Source: Mucilaginibacter sp.
Lineage (GTDB): Bacteria; Bacteroidota; Bacteroidia; Sphingobacteriales; Sphingobacteriaceae
Reading direction: 5' to 3'
Assembly (NCBI GenBank): GCA_028288315.1
Contig: JAQBNY010000074.1
Coordinates: 1 to 11,589, forward strand
Length of the DNA stretch: 11,589 bases
Position 1 is the first letter of the stretch, and every line of letters starts with the position of its first letter. The notes under the pieces are model-generated. The model was not told where the DNA came from and ran no database searches. It worked only from the letters and a program-made list of their open reading frames with translations. Shown in pieces: positions 5,749-11,589 of this stretch. A program made the position numbers and the translations under genes.

Positions 5749-8700
5749 ATGAAAAAATTTTACTTAATCCTTCTTATGCTGCTGTTTACAGTAGCCGTAA
5801 ATGCACAAATCACAACCGCAATAATTAACGGTAAGGTTGCTGACCAAAAGGGTGTTACAATGCCAGGAGTTACTGTAACTGTAGTTAATACCAGTACAGG
5901 TACACGCTATGGCTCGCAAACTAATGCCGATGGTAGATATACTATCCCAAACATTAACCCCGGCGGTCCTTATATTATAACCGCGTCATTTATTGGTTAT
6001 AATAAGGATGAACGTAGCGATATTAATTTATCCTTAGGCAGCGCTTCATTCAATTTTATATTAACTGATGCAACAACCACCCTTAAAGAAGTAAGAGTTA
6101 CCGCTACAGGCGGTGCCACAAAAAATGGAGCCAGCACACGTATCAGCCAAAGTCAGATACGTAACATGCCCTCTATTAACAGAAGCTTGCAGGATCTTAC
6201 CCGCGCAACGCCACAAAGCAATAACAACTCTTTTCAGGGTACTAACTACCGTTATAATAACGTAACGCTTGACGGTGCTATTAACAACGATGCCATTGGT
6301 TTTAGTCCTTCATTAGGTGGCCAGTCAAATGCATCGGGCCAGGTTGGCAGCAGTACACGTACCAGCCCTGTATCTTTAGATGCGATACAGGATATACAGG
6401 TGCTAGTAGCGCCTTATGATATTAAAATAGGCAACGTATTGGGTGGTAGTATTAACGCTGTAACCCGTAGCGGTACAAATGATTTTACCGGATCAGTCTA
6501 TGGGTATGGCCGTGGAGCTTTCTTAGTAGGCCCTAACAATGCTAAACCAGCATCTGGTGGCGACGGTTCAAGCTTACCAAGCTCATTCCATGATTATCAA
6601 ACCGGTATCCGTTTAGGCTTTCCGCTTATCAAGAACAAATTATTTTTCTTTACAAACGAAGAAATTGCCCGCAGGCAAGACCCTGTTATAGCTGCTGCAG
6701 GTAGCGCAGGATCTGCAAGTATTCTTACCCGCCAGGATGCTATAGACATCAGCAACAAATTTGCGAGCTTAGGCTTCAATGCTGGTACTTATGATAATAC
6801 CTCTATTTACTCTCAAGCAAATAAATACTTTAACCGTTTAGACTGGAACATCAATGATAAAACCCAGTTAACGCTTCGTAATAATACCATTACCTCAACA
6901 GCTACTAACTTAGAGCGCGACCAGCAAAACTTCCGTTTTGGCGGTATTGATTATACTTCACACAATAATTCAAGCTCTACAGTTGCTGAATTAAAATCGA
7001 GGTTTAATAATTCACTTAACAACAGTTTGGTAATTGGTTACTCAAACGTACATGATTACCGCGACCCTAACTCTAACCCGGCTTTACCGCAAATAGAGAT
7101 AACCGGCCGCACCCCTGGTACAACCATTTTTGCAGGTACTGACCGCGAAGCTGCTATATTTGATATGCACCAGAAAACTACCGAGTTTACAGATAACCTT
7201 ACTTTAACAAAAGGTAAACACACCTTTACACTTGGTACTCACAACGAGTTTTATAACATCACTTACAACTTTGTTAACGCCTGGAACGGCCGTGTTGCTT
7301 ACAGCAGCGTAGCTAACTTCTTAGCTGACAATCCATCTCGTGTACGTGCTAATTATAATTATACTGATAACACCCGCGATTATATATTAGCAAACCCTTC
7401 CGCACAATTTAAAGTTAACTTGCTTAGCTTGTACGGACAGGACGAGATACAGCTTACGGATAATTTTAAATTAACCGCAGGTATTCGTTTTGATTATGCA
7501 GGCGTGCCTAACACACAGCCGCTAAGCACCAAAACAACAAATGCCCCGGTTGACCCTAATTACGGCACAACCTTTACTTATACCAAACCGGCTAACATCC
7601 AAAACAATTATTTAAACAACGTTGAGATTAACCCGCGTGTATCATTTAACTATGACATTAATGGCGACCAAACTGCTGTATTACGTGGTGGTAGTGGTTT
7701 ATTTACCGGCAGGGTACCTTTTGCATGGTTTGGTTATGCGTTTTATAACAATGGTAATACTTATGGCGCTTATGATAACAAATCATCGTCAACACCATTT
7801 GTACCTGGCACTACACCAGTACAGGCACCTGCTAACGGCGGATTAAATTTTGTAAACCAACAGGGCTTTAATACAGCTGCAACAGGTAAAACACAGGTAG
7901 ATTTAATTGACAATAACTTTAAAATGCCACAGGTATGGCGTACCAACCTGGCATATGATTATACCACATCTAATAGATGGAAATTTACGGTTGAAGGTAT
8001 ATACACCAAAGTTATCTACGACCTTAAATTCCAGCAGGTTAATACAACCGACCAGGTAACGTATTACCCGTATGATACACAACAACAACAGCCAATTTTT
8101 GTAAACCAGGGTGTTAATCCATCTTACACTAATGCTTACTTGTTATCAAACACTAATCAGGGTTACCGTTACAGCTTAACCGCGCAGATAGCTAAAAACT
8201 TTCCTTTTGGTTTAAACGCATCAGTAGCTTATACTTACGGCCATTCTAAAGATATTACCAATGGTATCCGTAACTCAATGGAATCAAACTGGCAGTTAAA
8301 CCAGGCGCTTAACCCAAACAACGCGGGCTTAGCTAACTCAAACTTTGATATCCGCAACCGCATTGTATCAAATATTAACTACATGGTTAATTGGGATAAA
8401 GCCAAAAACCTTACCGCTAACTTTACATTCTTCCTGAGCGCACAATCTGGTAATCCATTTACTTATGGCTTTTTACCAAACTCTATTGACGGCACGGGCC
8501 AGCAGGTTAGTTTAGCATATATCCCTAAAGTTGGCGAATCTGTTAATTTCTTTAACGACATCGCTGGTGGTGCTACAGCAGTACAACAAGCTGCAGCATT
8601 TGATAACTACATCAACGGTAACAAATACTTAAATTCACGCCGTGGCAAGTTCACCGAGCGTAACGCGGCTTTCACTCCGTGGAATAACAACTTAGACTTC

Positions 8701-8997
8701 CGTTTTTCGCAAGACTTTAAATTTGGTAATGGTAAACGCAAGCAAGTGATAACCTTCACTTATGATATTGTGAACTTAACCAACCTGTTAAACAAAAATT
8801 GGGGCCAGTATTACTTCTCGGCCAATACATTTAACTCAACATCAAGCGTTGGCTTAACACCAAAAACAACTCCGGCTTTTGGTGCCGTAAGTACAACATA
8901 TCCTAAGTATACATTTGCTGATCCGGGTGTACCTTACTCTGTTGATTTATTTGCTTCACGCTGGCAAATGCAGTTTGGTTTACGTTACGCATTCTAA
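5749..8997 (+). CDS. Oar-like TonB-dependent outer-membrane receptor with carboxypeptidase-regulatory-like N-terminal domain
   Basis: A 1082-residue outer-membrane beta-barrel that should import a substrate using TonB/ExbBD energy. Residues 1-19 are a Sec signal peptide (KKFYLILLMLLF core, cleavage after VNA). Residues about 24-105 are a carboxypeptidase-D regulatory-like beta-sandwich (INGKVADQKG, PGVTVTVVN, NADGRYTIPNI). The plug follows, with NVTLDGA, the stretch from LDAIQDIQVL to APYDIKIG, and GGSINAVTRSGTN at 232-244, all characteristic of the Oar-type branch. The remainder is an Asn/Tyr-rich barrel ending in WQMQFGLRYAF, whose terminal Phe fits the BAM insertion signal. No SusD-like partner lies downstream, so it is an orphan receptor and not a SusC/SusD glycan system. 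A terminator follows the stop. A helix-turn-helix gene precedes it and may regulate it. The substrate (peptide, protein or metal chelate) cannot be read from the sequence. Reading frame and length are intact. Confidence 0.96.
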   Translation: MKKFYLILLMLLFTVAVNAQITTAIINGKVADQKGVTMPGVTVTVVNTSTGTRYGSQTNADGRYTIPNINPGGPYIITASFIGYNKDERSDINLSLGSASFNFILTDATTTLKEVRVTATGGATKNGASTRISQSQIRNMPSINRSLQDLTRATPQSNNNSFQGTNYRYNNVTLDGAINNDAIGFSPSLGGQSNASGQVGSSTRTSPVSLDAIQDIQVLVAPYDIKIGNVLGGSINAVTRSGTNDFTGSVYGYGRGAFLVGPNNAKPASGGDGSSLPSSFHDYQTGIRLGFPLIKNKLFFFTNEEIARRQDPVIAAAGSAGSASILTRQDAIDISNKFASLGFNAGTYDNTSIYSQANKYFNRLDWNINDKTQLTLRNNTITSTATNLERDQQNFRFGGIDYTSHNNSSSTVAELKSRFNNSLNNSLVIGYSNVHDYRDPNSNPALPQIEITGRTPGTTIFAGTDREAAIFDMHQKTTEFTDNLTLTKGKHTFTLGTHNEFYNITYNFVNAWNGRVAYSSVANFLADNPSRVRANYNYTDNTRDYILANPSAQFKVNLLSLYGQDEIQLTDNFKLTAGIRFDYAGVPNTQPLSTKTTNAPVDPNYGTTFTYTKPANIQNNYLNNVEINPRVSFNYDINGDQTAVLRGGSGLFTGRVPFAWFGYAFYNNGNTYGAYDNKSSSTPFVPGTTPVQAPANGGLNFVNQQGFNTAATGKTQVDLIDNNFKMPQVWRTNLAYDYTTSNRWKFTVEGIYTKVIYDLKFQQVNTTDQVTYYPYDTQQQQPIFVNQGVNPSYTNAYLLSNTNQGYRYSLTAQIAKNFPFGLNASVAYTYGHSKDITNGIRNSMESNWQLNQALNPNNAGLANSNFDIRNRIVSNINYMVNWDKAKNLTANFTFFLSAQSGNPFTYGFLPNSIDGTGQQVSLAYIPKVGESVNFFNDIAGGATAVQQAAAFDNYINGNKYLNSRRGKFTERNAAFTPWNNNLDFRFSQDFKFGNGKRKQVITFTYDIVNLTNLLNKNWGQYYFSANTFNSTSSVGLTPKTTPAFGAVSTTYPKYTFADPGVPYSVDLFASRWQMQFGLRYAF

Positions 8998-9019
8998 ACA
9001 AAACAGCACTAACAAATAC

Positions 9020-9049
9020 AACGCCTCCGAATTTTCGGGGGCGTTTTTT
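9020..9049 (+). terminator. Intrinsic terminator of the receptor gene
   Basis: AACGCCTCCGA (9020-9030) pairs with TCGGGGGCGTT (9035-9045) over 11 bp with one T-G wobble and an ATTT loop. It is followed by a run of six Ts (9044-9049), 22 nt after the receptor stop codon. This is a textbook Rho-independent terminator and separates the receptor from the EamA gene. Confidence 0.88.
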
Positions 9050-9075
9050 GTTTATATTGATTAATTTGCGCCATT

Positions 9076-10011
9076 ATGCAAACCGGCCGCTCATCCATAC
9101 TTTCCCCTCAACTCGTTAACTGGCTAATGTTTATCTCTATTTGCCTGATATGGGGTAGCTCATTTATTTTAATGAAACTTGGCTTGTATGACGATGCAAG
9201 AAAACCTTTACTTACCGCTTCGCAAGTAGCGGCTATCCGTATTATAACAGCCGGGATTGTGCTCACGCCAATATTGATAAGGCATAGCAATAAAATACCT
9301 TTCAAACTTTCAGGGTGGATGATATTTTCGGGTGTGTTTGGAAGCTTTTTGCCTGCATTTTTATTCTGTATTGCCGAAACTAAGATTGACAGTGCACTGG
9401 CCGGCACGCTTAATTCGCTTACTCCCATATTCGCTATTATTTTTGGATTTATATTTTTTGGCAACAAAATACCTCTGAGCCAAATAGCAGGCATTATCAT
9501 CGGTTTTGGTGGAATAGTTTTGCTATACCTTGTACAAAAGCATACGGATTACGGCCAAATAAGCTACGCCGGATTAGTGATACTTGCCACAATGTTTTAT
9601 GGCGTTAACATAATTGTAGTACGGCGATATCTTAATGGGGTTAGTCCGCTAATTATTACAGCCTTTTCTTTAATGTCGGTTAGTTTGCCATCATTATTTA
9701 TTTTATGGCAAACGGGCTTTTTCAGCTTACCGTTGCATCAGCATGAGTATATAAAAGCATGTATTGCAGTATGCACTTTGGGCATCTTAGGTACAGCCCT
9801 GGCATGGATGTTATTTTACACGCTGGTACAGCGCACCAGTGTACTTTTCACTTCTACTTCAAGCTACGGCGTTCCTTTTGTTGCTTTTGGATGGGGATGG
9901 TTCTACGGCGAAACTATTACTATTGCACAAATAGGCTGCCTTATTATCATCTTAGGTGGCGTATATCTTACCAGGATAGACTTTAACAGATTTAAAAGAA
10001 CAGCTATTTAA
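9076..10011 (+). CDS. EamA/DMT-superfamily inner-membrane transporter
   Basis: A 311-residue polytopic protein of the drug/metabolite transporter superfamily (family of RhaT, YdcZ and RarD relatives). About ten hydrophobic segments can be read, near residues 13-33, 46-68, 78-99, 105-128, 133-153, 162-183, 190-213, 225-250, 255-278 and 281-302, forming two EamA repeats of five. Family marks are IWGSSFILMKLG in helix 1, NSLTPIFAIIFGFIFFGN at the end of the first repeat, and the matching SSYGVPFVAFGWGWFYGE with the GGVYL ending in the second. Such proteins usually export amino acids, metabolites or drugs; substrate cannot be assigned. ATG at 9076 follows the receptor terminator. TTAATTTG at 9061-9068 is one base off a -7 box but has no -33 partner, so the promoter is uncertain. 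Length is normal for the family. Confidence 0.95.
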   Translation: MQTGRSSILSPQLVNWLMFISICLIWGSSFILMKLGLYDDARKPLLTASQVAAIRIITAGIVLTPILIRHSNKIPFKLSGWMIFSGVFGSFLPAFLFCIAETKIDSALAGTLNSLTPIFAIIFGFIFFGNKIPLSQIAGIIIGFGGIVLLYLVQKHTDYGQISYAGLVILATMFYGVNIIVVRRYLNGVSPLIITAFSLMSVSLPSLFILWQTGFFSLPLHQHEYIKACIAVCTLGILGTALAWMLFYTLVQRTSVLFTSTSSYGVPFVAFGWGWFYGETITIAQIGCLIIILGGVYLTRIDFNRFKRTAI

Positions 10012-10143
10012 ACTCAATGTCTTTTTCAAGGGTGGGCAGGTTTATAGTATCTACAGAGTTTCCTTTAACACTACTGTATAAATCTCTGAAACTATTTTTT
10101 TAGCCAATTGTCTTTATACAAACTTTTTAGATCTATATTAATT

Positions 10144-10494
10144 ATGACACCGATGTTTTTTACTATAGGGAACAAAAAGCCAATTAAAATAATTCCCAAT
10201 ACACAAGCCCAGGTTGACGGGCATCCTGTACTAACCTATACTTATAATATTTACAGTAATGTAAATTTAAATGACCAGACTACTTTAAGCAGGCAGGAAA
10301 GCGAATTGCTCCTACAAGAAAAGCTCGACCCAACTTACCTCGGTTATATCACTTTTGAAGACCCTGGCAAAGTATTCACTTATACCGCTGATGGCAAAGA
10401 TAGACTATCATCTACCGAGATAGAAGAGATCATAGAAAACATATCGCACTACCGCGATCACCCACGTATGTGGCAGTTTGAAAGTAATAAATAA
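10144..10494 (+). CDS. Unrecognised small protein of about 116 residues
   Basis: I do not recognise this family. The frame encodes a mostly polar, probably soluble protein: a short start (MTPMFFTIGNKKPIKI), a Tyr/Asn/Thr-rich middle (LTYTYNIYSNVNLNDQ), an acidic stretch with SRQESELLLQEKLDP, and a charged, helix-prone end (SSTEIEEIIENISHYRDHP then RMWQFE). There is no convincing signal peptide or membrane helix if it starts at the ATG at 10144. A second ATG at 10153 is possible. An in-frame TTG at 10108 would add SLYKLFRSILI and a hydrophobic N-terminus, but I see no support for it. The SGNH hydrolase gene starts 61 bp downstream on the same strand with no terminator between, so the two may be co-transcribed. 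Amino-acid composition suggests a real gene, but the start and function are open. Confidence 0.62.
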   Translation: MTPMFFTIGNKKPIKIIPNTQAQVDGHPVLTYTYNIYSNVNLNDQTTLSRQESELLLQEKLDPTYLGYITFEDPGKVFTYTADGKDRLSSTEIEEIIENISHYRDHPRMWQFESNK

Positions 10495-10555
10495 TAGAAC
10501 AAAGAGACTATAATCAAGAAACAAGAATCATCCCTCTTCTATCCGGTTTAATACC

Positions 10556-11110
10556 ATGCAAAACATATTATTTTTTGGCGATAGTTTAACTGCAGGTTAC
10601 GGACTGGCCAACTCGGCTACAGAATCATTCCCGGCGCTCATAGAACAAAAGATCACAGCCGAAAACCTCCAATACAGGGTAATTAACGCCGGTGTAAGTG
10701 GTGGCACTACTACTGGCGGACTAACCCGTTTAGATTACTGGCTAAACCAACCTATAGAAGTATTTGTGCTGGAGCTGGGCATAAATGACATCCTTAGGGG
10801 CGTACCGCCACATACAATCGCTCAAAATTTACAGGCTATAATCAATAAAGTAAAAATGAAATATCCGCAGGTAAAACTGGCACTATTGGGTATGGAGATT
10901 CCCGAGTTCTTAGGCGGCGCAACAGCTATAGAGTTTAGCGGAATATACCGTAAATTGGCAGAAGCTAATCAAATGGCCTTCATTCCCTTTTTACTGCGAG
11001 GCGTTGCCGGGCGAAAGCATTTGAACCTATGGGACAGGATACACCCATCTGCCGCAGGCTACAAAATAGTAGCTGAGCTGGTTTGGCCGGTGATAAGAAA
11101 GCTACTATAA
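10556..11110 (+). CDS. TesA-like SGNH/GDSL hydrolase (arylesterase/thioesterase/lysophospholipase type)
   Basis: A 184-residue esterase of the SGNH fold, closest in layout to E. coli TesA. All four signature blocks are visible: FFGDSLTAGYGL with nucleophile S10; NAGVSGGTT with oxyanion G46; ELGINDILRG with N77; and DRIHPSAAGY with D160 and H163, completing the catalytic triad. Spacing matches mature TesA closely (S10, G44, N73, D154, H157 there). It begins directly at the catalytic strand (MQNILFFGDS) with no signal peptide, so it should be cytoplasmic, whereas E. coli TesA is exported. Likely substrates are short-chain esters, acyl thioesters or lysophospholipids, which the sequence cannot separate. 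It may share a transcript with the small unrecognised gene upstream. It is convergent with the broken yjbR gene, with only 5 bp between their ends and no terminator hairpin. Confidence 0.95.
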   Translation: MQNILFFGDSLTAGYGLANSATESFPALIEQKITAENLQYRVINAGVSGGTTTGGLTRLDYWLNQPIEVFVLELGINDILRGVPPHTIAQNLQAIINKVKMKYPQVKLALLGMEIPEFLGGATAIEFSGIYRKLAEANQMAFIPFLLRGVAGRKHLNLWDRIHPSAAGYKIVAELVWPVIRKLL

Positions 11111-11115
11111 ACCAT

Positions 11116-11422
11116 TTATAAGCCTAACTCTTTTTTAATTTTTCCAGGTAGCTTGGCTGCAATAAGTCGGTGCGATTGTTTAATATACTGTGTCCACTCC
11201 TGCTCTGTAAGACTGCTAATATCGCGGGTAAGCACCCATTTATAGCGGGCAATGTATGGCTTCGGCAGGCACCTTAAACGATGCCGAAGGCGGCACACCA
11301 TCCGGGTAGGTAAATAAAAATGTTTTACCACCCACATTAAAGCACAAATGTTCGCCCAGTTTCATGTCTTCTGTTACGCCCGGCAAGCGATGGCAAATAG
11401 CTTGGATGGTTTCTATAGTCAT
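11116..11422 (-). pseudogene. MmcQ/YjbR (DUF419) family gene broken by an internal deletion
   Basis: The minus-strand frame from ATG at 11422 gives a typical MmcQ/YjbR N-terminus (ETIQAICHRLPGVTEDMK, then HLCFNVGGK and PPSASFKVPAE), then runs out of frame to TAA after AIHCPL. The C-terminal half (PKPYIARYKWVLTRDIS to KLPGKIKKELGL) continues in another frame and stops at 11116. The family segment that normally joins FKVxxE to PAPYLARYKWV, about 12 residues, is missing. A deletion of 41 nt would fit: it restores 348 nt, exactly 115 codons plus stop, a usual family length. The junction TGCCGAA (11261-11267) could match both flanks of the lost segment. YjbR-type proteins are small double-wing DNA-binding-like proteins of uncertain cellular role. 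The truncated 60-residue product would lack the second half and is probably inactive. Assembly error is less likely than a true deletion but not excluded. Confidence 0.9.
11260..11289. repeat. 8-bp inverted repeat at the yjbR deletion junction
   Basis: CTTCGGCA (11260-11267) and TGCCGAAG (11282-11289) are perfect inverted arms around 14 nt, lying within the yjbR coding remnant. The left arm contains the presumed deletion junction. Such a hairpin on single-stranded template DNA is known to promote slippage deletions. It is unlikely to be a terminator, as no T-tract follows. Confidence 0.5.
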
Positions 11423-11526
11423 TGGTGTAGAAATTATGAACTAATATAGCCTTATGATAATTAGAATCCCCCATCAGCCTAAAGTAAATTCCACCAACCC
11501 AATTCCTACATCCACGCCAAAACCCG

Positions 11527-11534
11527 TATCTTTG
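11527..11534 (+). promoter_or_regulatory. -7 promoter box of the right-edge gene
   Basis: TATCTTTG is an exact TAnnTTTG match and identical to the box at 3786-3793. It ends 20 nt before the ATG at 11555. About 21 bp upstream there is no TTTG, only AATTCC, so the -33 element is poor or absent. Confidence 0.55.
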
Positions 11535-11554
11535 AACCTTTAAATTATACACCT

Positions 11555-11589
11555 ATGTTAAAAGGATTTTTTAATGTTCCTGAGCCTGT
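11555..11589 (+). CDS. Start of a gene, probably L-glutamate gamma-semialdehyde (1-pyrroline-5-carboxylate) dehydrogenase
   Basis: Only the first eleven codons and two bases are present: MLKGFFNVPEP. This resembles the start of Bacteroidota 1-pyrroline-5-carboxylate dehydrogenase (PruA), which usually begins with a KGFF-x-VP motif followed by a NEPV-type stretch. PruA oxidises glutamate semialdehyde to glutamate in proline breakdown. The identification rests on a dozen residues recalled from family members, so it is tentative. ATG at 11555 follows a consensus -7 box at a normal distance, which supports a real gene start. Confidence 0.55.
   Translation, partial: MLKGFFNVPEP

Noticed and set aside
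5749..8997. SusC of a polysaccharide utilisation locus
   Set aside because: No SusD or glycoside hydrolase gene is nearby and a terminator follows immediately; plug motifs fit the Oar-like branch better.
10004..10098. Minus-strand open stretch overlapping the eamA 3' end, reading like a C-terminus (SSVKGNSVDTINLPTLEKD)
   Set aside because: About 31 codons between stops with no start codon; such a run is common by chance, and the adjoining upstream stretch in another frame is opposite the small plus-strand gene. It could be a gene remnant but there is no positive evidence.
10052..10101. Overlapping inverted repeats TACAG/CTGTA and AGTTTC/GAAACT followed by a T-run, as an eamA terminator or attenuator
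   Set aside because: Stems are only 5-6 bp with loops of 16 and 25 nt and low GC; too weak to call.
10509..10514. TATAAT as a -10 box for the SGNH hydrolase gene
   Set aside because: The primary sigma factor of Bacteroidota prefers TAnnTTTG with TTTG at -33, and no matching -35-like element is present.
1..11589. CRISPR array, tRNA/rRNA genes, insertion sequences, defence or phage modules
   Set aside because: No regularly spaced repeats, cloverleaf sequences, transposase or integrase motifs were seen on either strand.

Overview
The window looks like chromosomal DNA from a Bacteroidota member, most likely family Sphingobacteriaceae (Mucilaginibacter or Pedobacter type). This is inferred from three things: promoters of the TTG-N21-TAnnTTTG kind, the lack of Shine-Dalgarno sequences, and protein types typical of the phylum (an Oar-like TonB-dependent receptor with a carboxypeptidase-regulatory-like N-terminus, a metallo-beta-lactamase/double-rhodanese fusion, and a secreted M13 peptidase). 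No species was identified by any search. I see no rRNA, tRNA, CRISPR array, insertion sequence or phage gene.

Layout. The left edge (1-1292, minus strand) is the N-terminal half of valyl-tRNA synthetase. A 314-bp AT-rich divergent spacer follows, with a likely promoter for the next gene, an inverted repeat and a possible 28-codon ORF. Then on the plus strand: a secreted M13 zinc metallopeptidase (1607-3676) closed by a hairpin; a persulfide-dioxygenase-like MBL protein fused to two rhodanese domains (3809-5140); a small XRE-type helix-turn-helix protein with a C-terminal coiled coil (5271-5639, GTG start); a large Oar-like outer-membrane TonB-dependent receptor (5749-8997) with a strong intrinsic terminator; an EamA/DMT inner-membrane transporter (9076-10011); an unrecognised small protein (10144-10494); and a TesA-like SGNH hydrolase (10556-11110). 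On the minus strand, converging on the hydrolase, is an MmcQ/YjbR gene broken by an internal deletion (11422-11116). The right edge holds the first codons of a plus-strand gene that resembles the proline-catabolic dehydrogenase PruA.

Working together. Most genes look like independent transcription units with their own promoter or terminator, not parts of one pathway. The one plausible functional pair is the helix-turn-helix gene and the receptor gene after it. The receptor promoter region carries three copies of TTAACAT spaced 32 and 11 bp apart, so they lie on nearly the same helix face, and a TTAACCAT relative lies upstream of the regulator gene itself. I found no convincing new multi-gene system. 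The best leads are this promoter architecture, the microhomology-type deletion that inactivated yjbR, and the MBL/double-rhodanese protein with one degenerate rhodanese domain.
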